From: an uncultured Duncaniella sp.
GTDB taxonomy: Bacteria; Bacteroidota; Bacteroidia; Bacteroidales; Muribaculaceae
NCBI GenBank assembly: GCA_910586305.1
Contig: CAJUGS010000019.1
Coordinates: 1-56,005 of the forward strand
Direction: 5' to 3'
Length of the DNA: 56,005 nucleotides
Made by a program: the position numbers and the translations under genes. Below the pieces are notes generated by a model that made no database searches, was not told the origin of the DNA, and saw only the letters and a program-made list of their open reading frames with translations. Shown here piece by piece: positions 26,555 through 35,821 of the stretch (position 1 is its first letter; each line of letters begins with the position of its first letter).

Positions 26555-27058
26555 ATGGCAAACAAGGAATTTGAAAGCAAGCTTATGAGCCTCCAAGGCA
26601 ATCTGCTCAACTTTGCCTATATGCTCACATCGAACCGTGACAACGCGTACGATCTTCTCCAGGACACCACACTCAAGGCTCTTGACAACGAGAGCAAGTA
26701 TGTTGAGAACACCAACTTCAAAGGCTGGGTATTCACCATCATGCGCAACATCTTCATCAACAACTACCGTCGTGTTGCGCGCAGTGCCACTGTCATAGAC
26801 CAGACCGAGGACCTCTATCACCTGAACCTCTCGCAGGACTCGGGTCTCGAGACTCCCGAAGGATCATTCGGCGCATCGGAAATCTCCGACGCCATCAATT
26901 CCTTCCCTGACGACTACCGCATCCCCTTCTCCATGCACGTTGCCGGCTACAAATACAACGAGATAGCCGAGAAGATGAACCTTCCTCTCGGCACCGTGAA
27001 GAGCCGTATCTTCTTCGCAAGAAAGAAGCTCCAGACTCAGTTTGCCGACTACAGATAA
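26555..27058 (+). CDS. ECF-type RNA polymerase sigma factor
   Basis: A 167-residue sigma-70 family factor. Region 2 (about 10-80) has LLNFAYMLTSNRDNAYDLLQDTTLKALDN and GWVFTIMRNIFINNYRR, which bind polymerase and the -10-like element. Region 4 (about 105-160) has FPDDYRIPFSMHVAGYKYNEIAEKMNLPLGTVKSRIFFARKKL, the helix-turn-helix. The start MANKEFESK at 26555 is chosen because the longer frame begins inside the promoter. From memory, close relatives are conserved single-gene sigma factors in Bacteroides. No anti-sigma gene lies next to it, unlike the glycan-linked ECF/FecR pairs. Confidence 0.93.
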   Translation: MANKEFESKLMSLQGNLLNFAYMLTSNRDNAYDLLQDTTLKALDNESKYVENTNFKGWVFTIMRNIFINNYRRVARSATVIDQTEDLYHLNLSQDSGLETPEGSFGASEISDAINSFPDDYRIPFSMHVAGYKYNEIAEKMNLPLGTVKSRIFFARKKLQTQFADYR

Positions 27059-27310
27059 AGCATAGACCCGTTCTCCTCTCCCTCCTCCCTCCCCATGTAC
27101 TAAGGCTAAAGTCATTTTATGGTTTTTGTCCAAATCAAATTAGAGATTATACTGTTTTTGCAATACGATTGGTTTAAAAAAGAATGTTTCCGAGAGGAAC
27201 CATAAGGTAAAAAAGATTGTTTTAGGACAAAGTTGATTTTGGTATTGTTTTTTGATAAAAGAGATTCTTTCGATTCATGCAATTCGCACACACAAACCTG
27301 ACGCACCCAC

Positions 27311-27339
27311 CCGCCCGAGGCTTCCGAAGCCCCGGGCGG
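27311..27339 (+). terminator. GC-rich hairpin, possible terminator of the sigma factor transcript
   Basis: CCGCCCG (27311-27317) pairs with CGGGCGG (27333-27339), and GGCTT pairs with AAGCC inside around a CCG loop, with one mismatch. It is followed by CGGTGTTTCAT, so the T tract is poor. It is about 250 bases after the sigma stop. Confidence 0.5.
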
Positions 27340-27489
27340 CGGTGTTTCATGGGGTTTCCGATGTCTTTTTGCACCCTTTTATGACATCATTTATTCCCTT
27401 TCCAACGGGTAGCCGGAAATCATTTTTCAGTGTTAGCATCAAATAACTTTCAATCTGTTACAGAGGCACAAGAAGGTGCCTGAGTGCCA

Positions 27490-27521
27490 TTTGACTTTCT
27501 CGAAAATAATGCTTAATTTTG
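27490..27521 (+). promoter_or_regulatory. Promoter of the EamA-tricorn-M18 operon
   Basis: TTTG at 27490-27493, 20 bases, then TAATTTTG at 27514-27521, an exact match to the consensus. The leader is about 38 bases. Confidence 0.75.
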
Positions 27522-27564
27522 TGGAAACATAAAAAATACGATCACTCGTAAACCATCATTTCTT

Positions 27565-28488
27565 ATGGAACATTCCAGGATTGCCGGGAAAAACCGGACA
27601 TGGCCCTATCACCTCTTCGCCATCTTTTCAGTGACGGTATGGGGTCTTTCGTTCATCTCCACCAGAGTGCTTCTCGACAACGGTCTAAATCCAATCGAAA
27701 TCTACATCTACCGTTTCATTATCGCCTATCTGGTGATGCTCGCTCTCAACCACCGGAAGCTATGGGCCAACTCGCTCAAGGATGAAGCACTCTTCGTGGT
27801 GTGCGGACTCGTAGCCGGCTCCATCTATTTCATTTCGGAGAATGTGGCCCTCGAATACACCCTTGTGAGCAATGTCTCGCTCATCACGTCGCTTTCCCCT
27901 CTGCTGACGGTGTTGATTGTGGGGCTTGTCTACAAAACCAACCGCCCCGGCAACGGTGCGTATATCGGCTCACTCGTGGCGTTTATAGGTGTTGGCCTTG
28001 TGATATTCAACAGTAGTTTCAATATGGCCATCAACCCCATCGGCGACCTTCTGTCGCTGCTTGCGGCGTTCTGCTGGGCCATCTACAGCCTTCTACTGAA
28101 ACCCCTCAACGCCCACTACGATGCCCGATTCATCACCCGCAAGGTGTTCTTCTACGGTGTCCTCACCGCCCTCCCCTTCCTGCTGGTTGAGCCTGAGATG
28201 GCCGACCCGCATATACTTCTGAGCCCGGTGGTGATAGGCAATCTTCTGTTCCTCTCGCTCATATGCTCTTTCTCAGCCTATCTGCTCTGGGCCTTCTCAG
28301 TTGCCAAGATCGGAGCCGTGTCGGCTGCCAACTATCTATACTTCCAGCCTCTGATCACCATGGTGTTTTCGGTTGTCATACTTCACGAAGCACTCACCGC
28401 AGTGGGTCTCATGGGATGCGTGATGATTCTCGCGGGTGTCTGGCTGGCCGATTTCCTCCAGAACAAAAACATATTCCGTAAACCATGA
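27565..28488 (+). CDS. EamA-family transporter (drug/metabolite transporter superfamily)
   Basis: A 307-residue membrane protein with ten hydrophobic segments in two EamA repeats (about 15-150 and 165-295). The repeats show FSVTVWGLSFISTRVLLDNG and LLSLLAAFCWAIYSLLLKPLN, both typical. Members export or take up small metabolites such as amino acids and nucleosides. The substrate is not clear. Its stop overlaps the start of the tricorn-like protease (ATGA), so these are translated together. Shared use with two peptidases hints at export of amino acids released from peptides, which is only inference. Confidence 0.9.
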   Translation: MEHSRIAGKNRTWPYHLFAIFSVTVWGLSFISTRVLLDNGLNPIEIYIYRFIIAYLVMLALNHRKLWANSLKDEALFVVCGLVAGSIYFISENVALEYTLVSNVSLITSLSPLLTVLIVGLVYKTNRPGNGAYIGSLVAFIGVGLVIFNSSFNMAINPIGDLLSLLAAFCWAIYSLLLKPLNAHYDARFITRKVFFYGVLTALPFLLVEPEMADPHILLSPVVIGNLLFLSLICSFSAYLLWAFSVAKIGAVSAANYLYFQPLITMVFSVVILHEALTAVGLMGCVMILAGVWLADFLQNKNIFRKP

Positions 28489-31400
28489 AGTTCTTTCTCA
28501 CCATCACACTTGCCGCCGCTTCACTTGGCGCAGGAGCTGTCACGCCGCTGTGGCTGCGTGACGCCGCCATCTCACCCGATGGGAAGTCAATCGCATTCAC
28601 CTACAAAGGAGACATATTTTCGGTTGACGCCAAAGGCGGTGCAGCACGCCGCCTCACATCAGTGCCATCCTACGAATCGGCTCCCGTATGGAGCCCTGAC
28701 GGCTCAAAGATAGCCTTTGCAAGCACCCGCGAGGGCGGCAATGACATCTACATCATGGATGCTACCGGCGGAGAAGCACGACGCCTCACCTACAACTCGG
28801 CCGAAGAGATACCGCTGTCCTTCACGCCCGACGGCAAAGGCGTGGTGTTCATGGCCGCAATACAAGGCCCGGCCTCGAGCCTTGTGTTTCCGAGCGCACG
28901 CTATCCCCAGCTCTATGTCGTGCCTACCGACAACGGACGCGCCACTCAGATACTCGGCTCGCCCGCCCGTATGGTGAGCTATCTGCCCGATGGAAAGACA
29001 ATGGTGTATCAGGACATCAAGGGTGTGGAAGATGAATGGCGCAAACACCACACATCGTCAGTCACCCGCGACATATGGATCTATGACCCGTCGACCGGCA
29101 AGCATACCAATCTCACAAACCGCGGCGGGGAGGATACCAACCCTGTGGCTGGAAGCGACGGGGAAACAGTCTACTTCCTGAGCGAACGCGACGGCGGATC
29201 GAGCAACGTCTACTCCATGCGTCTCTCAGAGCCGTCGAAAGTGACCCGCCTCACCAACTTCGAACGCCATCCGGTGAGATTCCTCTCACGCAGCAACAAC
29301 GGCACTCTGGCCTTCACCTACGACGGCGAACTGTATACAATGCCCGAAACTGGAGGCACCCCTTCGAAGATAGCCATTGACATTGTGACCGACAGCAGTG
29401 AGCCGATGGTGTACCGCCGGTTCAGCACAGGAGCCAATGAGGCTGTTCCGTCGCCCGACGGCAACCAGGTGGCCTTCGCAAGCCGCGGTGATATCTTCGT
29501 GACATCGGCAGGCTATTCCACCACCAAGCAGGTGACCTCCACACCCCAGCACGAGAGCCATCCGTCATGGGGTGCGGACAACCGTACACTCTACTATGCG
29601 TCGGACCGCACAGGCACAAGCAACATCTACCGCGCCCGCATCTCGCGCAAGGAGGACCCCAACTTTGCCAACGCCACCCTCATTGAGGAGACAGCCGTCT
29701 TCCCGCCATCTGACGGAGTAGACCGCCGCAACCCGCTTGTGTCGCCCGACGGCCAGAAACTCGCCTTCGTGCAAGACCGCCGCAAGATTGGCGTGATGGA
29801 TCTGACCACACGCAAAGTGACCATGCTGACCGACGGCGAGACCTATACGGCCCGCGACGGAGAAATAATGATGGACTGGTCGCCCGACAGCGAGTGGCTC
29901 ACCGCGACAATCGACGTACACCAGCGCGACCCCTACTATGACATAGCAATCTTCAACGCCACCACCGGCGAGATGACAAATATCACCAACGACGCCTACA
30001 TTAACCTCTCGCCACGATGGGTGATGGGCGGCGATGCAATCGTATTCCTCAGCGAACGCTACGGCATGAAGAACCACGCCTCGTGGGGATCGACCTACGA
30101 CGTGCTTCTGGCGTTCACCAACCAGGAGGCCTACGACCGCTTCCGCCTGTCGGAAGAGGACTTCACCCTGCTGAAAGAGGTGGAAAAAGAGCAGAAAAAG
30201 AAGAAGTCGGAGCCTGAGAAAAACGATAAGAAAAAAGGAAAGAAAAACAAGGACAAGAACACCGACACAAAGACCGAGACCGAACCTGAGGATATGGTGA
30301 AGGTGGAGACCGACGGTATCCGCGACAGAGTGGTGCGTCTCACCCCGTTCTCGTCGGACCTCACCGATGCCTGGATTGATCCAGACGGAGAGAACCTGTA
30401 TTTCCTCTCGACAGTGGAAGACGGAGAGGACCTATGGAAGATGAATCTGCGCAAGAAGGATGTGGCCGTGGAAAAGAAGCTTGGAGCGTCAGGCCTATCG
30501 CTACACCCCGACGGCAAAGGCAAACTCCTCTTCATACTCGGCCCCTCTATGATGAAGAAATACACCGTGAGCGGCGGAAAGACCGACAATGTGAGCTACT
30601 CGGCCACACAGAAGATCGACCCGGTAGCCGAACGCGAGTATATGTATGACTACATGGTCAACGAGGAGAAGGAGCGCTATCTCGTGGAAGATATGTTCGG
30701 CACCGACTGGGACGGACTGTCAGCCGATTACCGCCGGTTCATTCCTCATATCAACAACAACTACGACTTTGCCGAAATGGCCTCGGAACTGTTAGGCGAA
30801 CTGAACGTATCGCACACAGGAGCCCGCTATTTCCCCGACCGCGGAAGCAGCGAGCCTACCGCATCGCTCGGCCTGCTCTACGATATGTCCTACCCCGGCC
30901 CTGGTCTGAAGGTGGCCGAGGTGGTGGCAAAAGGTCCCTTTGACCGCGCATCGTCGGCCATGAAAGCCGGTGCCGTGATAACAGCCGTCAACGGAGAGAG
31001 CCTCGACGGCCACAACGAGCCACTGGCGACTCTCAACAACACCCGCGGTCGCAAAACCCTCGTGGCGTTCACTCTTCCCGGCGGAAAAACTGTGGAAGAG
31101 GTTGTCCTTCCTATCTCCACAGCCGCCACCAATGAGTTGCTGTATCGTCGATGGGTGGAGCGCAACCGTGCCATTGTCGACTCGCTCTCAGGCGGAAAAC
31201 TCGGCTATGTACACCTCCGCTCAATGAGCGACGACTCATACCGCGCCATCTATGCCGATGTGCTCGGACGATATGCCGACCGTGAGGGAATCGTGATCGA
31301 CACCCGATTCAACGGCGGAGGACGTCTGCACGAGGATATCGAGGTGCTCTTCAGCGGAAAGAAATATCTCACCCAGGAGATTCGCGGTGTGAAGAGCGGC

Positions 31401-31757
31401 GAGATGCCGTCGCGCCGATGGCTCCGTCCGTCGGTGATGGTGACCGGGGAGCACAACTATTCCAATGCCCACGGCACACCTTGGATGTACAAGCACCAGG
31501 GGCTCGGCAAGCTGGTGGGTATGCCTGTGCCCGGCACCATGAGCTCGGTCAACTGGATAGATATGCAGGACCCGACACTCTTGTTCGGAGTGCCCGTGGT
31601 GGGCTTCCGCACAGCCGAGGGCAACTTCCTCGAGAATACCCAGCTCGAACCCGATGTGAAGGTGGCCAATGACCCGGCTCTCATAGTGCGTGGCATAGAC
31701 TCACAGCTTGAAAAGGCCGTGGAAGTTCTCCTCAACGATATAAAAACACAGAAATAA
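28485..31757 (+). CDS. Tricorn-like S41 peptidase, exported
   Basis: A 1090-residue protein with a signal peptide (about 1-19). The N-terminal half is beta-propeller, with repeated PDGKxIAF/SPDG blades (LRDAAISPDGKSIAFTY, APVWSPDGSKIAFAS). A Lys/Glu-rich linker at about 565-605 follows, then a tricorn core domain, a PDZ domain (about 790-870, GLKVAEVVAKGPFDRA) and the S41 peptidase domain. The probable nucleophile is S993 in YSNAHG. GIVIDTRFNGGG and GKLGYVHLRSMSD are the usual S41 elements. It would cut peptides in the periplasm. The charged linker is unusual. It is followed after one base by an M18 aminopeptidase. Confidence 0.92.
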   Translation: MKFFLTITLAAASLGAGAVTPLWLRDAAISPDGKSIAFTYKGDIFSVDAKGGAARRLTSVPSYESAPVWSPDGSKIAFASTREGGNDIYIMDATGGEARRLTYNSAEEIPLSFTPDGKGVVFMAAIQGPASSLVFPSARYPQLYVVPTDNGRATQILGSPARMVSYLPDGKTMVYQDIKGVEDEWRKHHTSSVTRDIWIYDPSTGKHTNLTNRGGEDTNPVAGSDGETVYFLSERDGGSSNVYSMRLSEPSKVTRLTNFERHPVRFLSRSNNGTLAFTYDGELYTMPETGGTPSKIAIDIVTDSSEPMVYRRFSTGANEAVPSPDGNQVAFASRGDIFVTSAGYSTTKQVTSTPQHESHPSWGADNRTLYYASDRTGTSNIYRARISRKEDPNFANATLIEETAVFPPSDGVDRRNPLVSPDGQKLAFVQDRRKIGVMDLTTRKVTMLTDGETYTARDGEIMMDWSPDSEWLTATIDVHQRDPYYDIAIFNATTGEMTNITNDAYINLSPRWVMGGDAIVFLSERYGMKNHASWGSTYDVLLAFTNQEAYDRFRLSEEDFTLLKEVEKEQKKKKSEPEKNDKKKGKKNKDKNTDTKTETEPEDMVKVETDGIRDRVVRLTPFSSDLTDAWIDPDGENLYFLSTVEDGEDLWKMNLRKKDVAVEKKLGASGLSLHPDGKGKLLFILGPSMMKKYTVSGGKTDNVSYSATQKIDPVAEREYMYDYMVNEEKERYLVEDMFGTDWDGLSADYRRFIPHINNNYDFAEMASELLGELNVSHTGARYFPDRGSSEPTASLGLLYDMSYPGPGLKVAEVVAKGPFDRASSAMKAGAVITAVNGESLDGHNEPLATLNNTRGRKTLVAFTLPGGKTVEEVVLPISTAATNELLYRRWVERNRAIVDSLSGGKLGYVHLRSMSDDSYRAIYADVLGRYADREGIVIDTRFNGGGRLHEDIEVLFSGKKYLTQEIRGVKSGEMPSRRWLRPSVMVTGEHNYSNAHGTPWMYKHQGLGKLVGMPVPGTMSSVNWIDMQDPTLLFGVPVVGFRTAEGNFLENTQLEPDVKVANDPALIVRGIDSQLEKAVEVLLNDIKTQK

Positions 31758-31758
31758 G

Positions 31759-33060
31759 ATGGAAAGCATCAATCGCAACGCCCGCTCGCTGATGGAGTTT
31801 CTGGACAAGAGTCCAGTGAACTTCTACGCTGTCCGCACGGTGGCCGAACGCCTCGATTCGGAGGGATTCACACGCCTTGATTCCCGCGACGCATGGCATC
31901 TCAAGCCCGGGGGAAAATACTATATGGTGAAGAACGGAACGGCAATTTTCGGATTCACCGTTGCCTCCGAGCCGATAGCCTCGGCCGGATTCCGCATCAT
32001 CGCCGCACACAGCGACTCTCCGTGCTTCAGAGTGAAGCCCAACCCGGAAATGCTCTCGGACGGCGGTGTTGTGAAGCTTAATGTCGAGGTCTATGGCGGA
32101 CCGATACTCTACACCTGGTTTGACCGCCCGCTGTCGCTGGCCGGACGTGTGGTGATGAGGAGCGACGATCCTCTGCACCCGGAGTCGAAACTGATAAAGT
32201 TTGACCGCCCGCTGCTCACCATACCCCATCTTGCCATCCACTTCAACCGTTCTGTCAACGAAGGCAATCGCATCTCGGCACAGAAAGATATGCTCCCTGT
32301 GGCAGCAATTGTCAAGGAGGCTGCCGAAAAGGACGGGCTTCTGCTCGGACTCATAGCCGAGGCGGCAGGATGCTCCACCGACGATATTCTCGACTTTGAC
32401 CTCTCGCTCTATGACACCACACCGGCCTGTCTGGTGGGTATGAACAACGAGTTTGTGACGTCGGGCCGACTCGACGACCTCAGCATGGTCCATGCGGCCA
32501 TGGAGGCCCTTGTCTCGGCCCAGGCCGGAAAGCAGACCTGCGTCATGGCTATATTTGACAACGAGGAAACCGGATCGGGCACCAAACAGGGAGCGGCCTC
32601 ACCCATTCTCGCCGATCTCCTGCGACGAATCACCGATAGCTTCGGCGGCACCCGCGAGGACTTCGTGCGCGCTGTGGAAAACTCGTTCATGGTGTCGGCA
32701 GACAACGCCCATGCCTACCATCCCAACTATGGTGAGAAATATGACCCCACCAACCATCCTGTGCCCGGTGGCGGCCCGGTGATAAAGATCAATGCCCGCT
32801 GCAAGTATATGACGGATGCCGACTCGGCTGCGGTGTTCCGCCACATTTGCGAAAAGGCCGGTGTGCCTGTGCAGTACTTCGTGAACCACAGCGACGTGGC
32901 AGGAGGCTCAACACTTGGAAATATCCTCACCTCACAGCTCCCGCTCAGAGGTGTAGATATGGGCGAGGCTATCTGGGCCATGCATTCGGTGCGTGAGACC
33001 GCCGCAGCCATAGACCACACATATTCCATCAAGGCCTTCAACACATTCTTCAATCTCTGA
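31759..33060 (+). CDS. M18-family aminopeptidase
   Basis: A 433-residue zinc aminopeptidase of the aspartyl aminopeptidase (M18) family, usual length 430-460. The first metal-ligand block is IIAAHSDSPCFRVKPNP (about 77-93). IFDNEETGSGTKQGAASP (about 264-281) has the catalytic Glu pair, and DNAHAYHPNYGEKYDPTNHPVPGGGPVIK and the final AIWAMHSVRETAA carry the other ligands. There is no signal peptide, so it is cytoplasmic and probably trims acidic residues from peptides. Last gene of the EamA-tricorn-M18 operon, before a strong terminator. Confidence 0.94.
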   Translation: MESINRNARSLMEFLDKSPVNFYAVRTVAERLDSEGFTRLDSRDAWHLKPGGKYYMVKNGTAIFGFTVASEPIASAGFRIIAAHSDSPCFRVKPNPEMLSDGGVVKLNVEVYGGPILYTWFDRPLSLAGRVVMRSDDPLHPESKLIKFDRPLLTIPHLAIHFNRSVNEGNRISAQKDMLPVAAIVKEAAEKDGLLLGLIAEAAGCSTDDILDFDLSLYDTTPACLVGMNNEFVTSGRLDDLSMVHAAMEALVSAQAGKQTCVMAIFDNEETGSGTKQGAASPILADLLRRITDSFGGTREDFVRAVENSFMVSADNAHAYHPNYGEKYDPTNHPVPGGGPVIKINARCKYMTDADSAAVFRHICEKAGVPVQYFVNHSDVAGGSTLGNILTSQLPLRGVDMGEAIWAMHSVRETAAAIDHTYSIKAFNTFFNL

Positions 33061-33090
33061 ATCCGAGGCCGGAAACAGCGTAAAACTCAT

Positions 33091-33140
33091 GCAGGGTATC
33101 CGCTTGATCGATTGATTCGACAGCGGATACCCTGCTTTTT
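33091..33140 (+). terminator. Terminator after the M18 aminopeptidase, between convergent operons
   Basis: A perfect 14-base pair stem joins 33091-33104 and 33122-33135 (GCAGGGTATCCGCT and its complement), followed by five T. On the minus strand a GTTTTA follows, so it may also help stop the histidine operon. Confidence 0.85.
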
Positions 33141-33172
33141 ACATTATTATTGTGACTTTGCCCTGTCTCCGG

Positions 33173-33769
33173 TCAGTGACGCTTGACGAGCTCGCGCTCG
33201 ATGTCGGAGATCGTCACTCCCATCTGCTCGAGAAGCACGAGATAGTGGAACATCAGGTCTGAGGCCTCGTAGATGAACCGACTGCGATTGCCGTCGACAG
33301 CCTCCACTGCCGATTCGACAGCCTCCTCACCCACCTTCTGGGCTATTTTCTTGACACCTTTTATAAAGAGACGCGTGGTGTAGGAATCCTCCGGCATCTC
33401 GGCGTGACGACGTGCCACAAGAGCTGAGAGCGAACGGATGAATCCCTCCTCGGCGGGGGTGTCGAAACAGGCTGTGGTGCCGCGATGACACACAGGCCCT
33501 ACAGGCAGAGCCTTGACAAGAAGCGTGTCCATGTCACAATCGGCATACATATCCACCACCTTGAGATAATTGCCCGAGGTCTCTCCCTTGGTCCAGAGAG
33601 TGCCGCGTGTGCGTGAGAAGAATGTGACAAGCCCTGTTGCAACGGTCTTGTCGAAGGCCTCGCGGTTCATGTAGCCGAGCATGAGCACACGAAGTGTGAC
33701 CGAATCCTGCACTATGACAGGGAGTAGCGAATCGGCACATTTGGATAGGTTGAAATCGGAAAAATTCAT
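33173..33769 (-). CDS. hisIE: Bifunctional phosphoribosyl-AMP cyclohydrolase / phosphoribosyl-ATP pyrophosphatase
   Basis: A 198-residue two-domain enzyme. HisI (about 1-105) opens the adenine ring; RTRGTLWTKGETSGNYLKVVDMYADCDMDTLL holds its zinc and magnesium sites. HisE (about 110-198) removes pyrophosphate from PR-ATP; SYTTRLFIKGVKKIAQKVGEEAVESAVEA is its helical core. These are steps 2 and 3 of histidine synthesis. It is the last gene of the operon and overlaps hisF by ATGA. Confidence 0.95.
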   Translation of the reverse strand: MNFSDFNLSKCADSLLPVIVQDSVTLRVLMLGYMNREAFDKTVATGLVTFFSRTRGTLWTKGETSGNYLKVVDMYADCDMDTLLVKALPVGPVCHRGTTACFDTPAEEGFIRSLSALVARRHAEMPEDSYTTRLFIKGVKKIAQKVGEEAVESAVEAVDGNRSRFIYEASDLMFHYLVLLEQMGVTISDIERELVKRH

Positions 33770-34524
33770 AGGCGTACAGGGATGTTACGGGAATGGAGAT
33801 AGTTCTTGAGTTCGGCAACCGTGATTTCTCCGTAGTGGAAAATACTTGCAGCCAATGCGGCATCGGCACGTCCGGCCGTGAGCACTTCGGCTATGTCGGC
33901 AGGTCCGCCGGCTCCGCCTGACGCAATGACAGGGATTGACAGAGATGAAGCAAGCCGAGCATAGAGATCGCAAGGATAGCCTGAACGGGTGCCGTCATGG
34001 TCCATGGATGTGAAGAGAATCTCTCCGGCTCCCCGCTCCTGTGCCTCGCGGGCCCAATCGAACAGCAGGCGCGAGGTGAGTCTCGAGCCACCGTGGGTGG
34101 TGACGCGTATCTCGCCGTCGTCACACCTGCGGGCATCGATGGCCACGACTACAAACTGGCTGCCATAGCGACGGGCTATCTCGCTGATGAGAGCCGGGGA
34201 ACTGACGGCCGCGGAATTGACCGTGACCTTGTCGGCACCGGCATCGAGAAGAGCGGCAGCATCGTCGGCCGTAGCTATGCCCCCGCCAACAGTAAAGGGA
34301 ATGTTAACGGCATCGGCCACACGCCCGACAAGACGTGTGAATGTGCCTCGTCCCTCTCGCGACGCGCTGATGTCGAGATAGACAAGCTCGTCCGCACCCT
34401 CGTCCGCATATCTCGCCCCAAGGGCCACAGGGTCGCCGACATCGGTGAGTCCCTCGAAATTCACTCCCTTGACCGTGCGTCCGTCCTTGACATCGAGACA
34501 CGGGATGATGCGTCGCGCTAACAT
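33766..34524 (-). CDS. hisF: Imidazole glycerol phosphate synthase subunit HisF
   Basis: A 252-residue (beta/alpha)8 barrel. The catalytic aspartates are in IIPCLDVKDGRTVKG (about D11) and FVVVAIDARR (about D130). It uses ammonia passed from HisH to turn PRFAR into IGP and AICAR. The phosphate-binding loops FTVGGGIATADD and VIASGGAGGPAD are intact. It overlaps hisA by seven bases and hisIE by four. Confidence 0.96.
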   Translation of the reverse strand: MLARRIIPCLDVKDGRTVKGVNFEGLTDVGDPVALGARYADEGADELVYLDISASREGRGTFTRLVGRVADAVNIPFTVGGGIATADDAAALLDAGADKVTVNSAAVSSPALISEIARRYGSQFVVVAIDARRCDDGEIRVTTHGGSRLTSRLLFDWAREAQERGAGEILFTSMDHDGTRSGYPCDLYARLASSLSIPVIASGGAGGPADIAEVLTAGRADAALAASIFHYGEITVAELKNYLHSRNIPVRL

Positions 34525-35228
34525 AGGTCCTTGATTGAGATACGACCTTCATAGAGTGCCTTGCCGACAATGACGCGTTGAACTCCGTCGGCCTCAAGAC
34601 GCTCGATATCGTCCATGCATGATATGCCACCCGAGGCTGTGAAGAGCATTCCGGGATGAGCCGCCATGAGGTCGCGATAGAGACTGAACGACGGCCCGGC
34701 AAGCATACCGTCGCGGGAAATATCGGTGACTATCACCTGGGAGAGCCCCAAGGGCGCAAAGCGCTCTACAAGGTCGGAGGCTGTGAGCGACGATGAGTCA
34801 AGCCAGCCGGATATAGCCACCTTTCCGTCGCGCAGGTCTGCTCCGAGAATCATAGTGTCGTCACCTCGCTCGGCAAGCCAGCGTCCGAAGATATCGGGAT
34901 CCTTGGCCGCCACGCTGCCTATCACAGCCCATGTGGCTCCGGCATTGAAAAGATCGCGCAAATCGGAATCGGATTTTATACCCCCGCCCCACTCTATCAT
35001 TGCGCCCGATACAGAGGCCATCTTCTCAAGCACGGGCAGAGCCTCGGGATGTCCCAGTCGCGCACCTGTAAGATCGACAGCATGAATGCGGGTGAGACCA
35101 TAGTCGACAAACTCCCTTACCATGTCGTCGGGTGTTGTCTTATATGTGGTCTGACGGCCATAGTCGCCCATTGATAGGCGCACACACTTGCCGTCTATAA
35201 TATCTATCGCTGGAATTATCTCTATCAT
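34518..35228 (-). CDS. hisA: ProFAR isomerase HisA
   Basis: A 236-residue (beta/alpha)8 barrel, paralogous to HisF. IPAIDIIDGKCVRLSMGDY at the start carries the first catalytic Asp, and VTDISRDGMLAGPSF in the second half the second half-barrel motif. It catalyses the Amadori rearrangement of ProFAR to PRFAR. Overlaps hisH by four bases. Confidence 0.95.
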   Translation of the reverse strand: MIEIIPAIDIIDGKCVRLSMGDYGRQTTYKTTPDDMVREFVDYGLTRIHAVDLTGARLGHPEALPVLEKMASVSGAMIEWGGGIKSDSDLRDLFNAGATWAVIGSVAAKDPDIFGRWLAERGDDTMILGADLRDGKVAISGWLDSSSLTASDLVERFAPLGLSQVIVTDISRDGMLAGPSFSLYRDLMAAHPGMLFTASGGISCMDDIERLEADGVQRVIVGKALYEGRISIKDLC

Positions 35229-35821
35229 AGGTTCAAAAAGTTGCTCAGAATCCGCTCACCCACACTCCCGCTCTTCTCGGGGTGGAACTGGGTGCCGTAG
35301 AAATTCTCATATTTAAGTGCCGCGCTGAACATCTCGCCACTCTCGCCGAAGCGTGTTGTCGCAATGGTGTCGGGACAAAGATGGGCAAAGTAGCTGTGGA
35401 CGAAATAAACGTGGGAGCCAGAGGGAATATCCTTGAAAATCCCCTTCTCAAGGTTGTGTATGGTGTTCCATCCCATGTGTGGCACCTTGTCGGCCGGGGA
35501 GGAGGGCTGGAAACGCCTTATATGCGCATCGAAGATACCCAGGCCTGAGGCATCGCCCTCTTCAGTGGAACGGCACATGACCTGCATACCCACACATATA
35601 CCCAGCACCGGGCGGCGGAGGTCGGCTATCACACCGTCAAGTCCGGCCGACCGCAGGCTTTCGAGAGCCTTGCCGGCGTGGCCCACCCCGGGAAGTATAA
35701 CCCTGTCGGCGCTTCTCAGCAAGGAAGGATCGGATGTGAGCCTCCACTCGGCTCCCAGACGCGAGAGCGCATTGGTGACGGAGCGGATATTGCCCGCCGA
35801 ATAGTCAACTATCGCTATCAT
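35225..35821 (-). CDS. hisH: Imidazole glycerol phosphate synthase glutamine amidotransferase HisH
   Basis: A 198-residue class I glutamine amidotransferase. The nucleophile is C76 in LGICVGMQVM, and the His-Glu of the triad is in TQFHPEKSG near the C-terminus. It makes ammonia from glutamine for HisF. The length is normal. It overlaps the hisC-hisB fusion by four bases. Confidence 0.95.
   Translation of the reverse strand: MIAIVDYSAGNIRSVTNALSRLGAEWRLTSDPSLLRSADRVILPGVGHAGKALESLRSAGLDGVIADLRRPVLGICVGMQVMCRSTEEGDASGLGIFDAHIRRFQPSSPADKVPHMGWNTIHNLEKGIFKDIPSGSHVYFVHSYFAHLCPDTIATTRFGESGEMFSAALKYENFYGTQFHPEKSGSVGERILSNFLNL

Larger units (their letters stand above)
27059..27564. other. Gene-free stretch of about 500 bases
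   Basis: This long gap between the sigma factor and the EamA operon holds a C-rich tail after the sigma stop, an AT-rich part (about 27110-27290), a GC-rich hairpin (27311-27339), a small hairpin with a 6-base pair stem at 27464-27481, and the promoter at 27490-27521. No frame in it looks like a real protein. A small RNA ending at the GC-rich hairpin is possible but not shown. Confidence 0.6.

Noticed and set aside
27464..27481. Hairpin AGGCAC...GTGCCT as a terminator
   Set aside because: No T tract follows, and it sits just upstream of the EamA promoter without a gene before it. It is kept only as part of the gap description.
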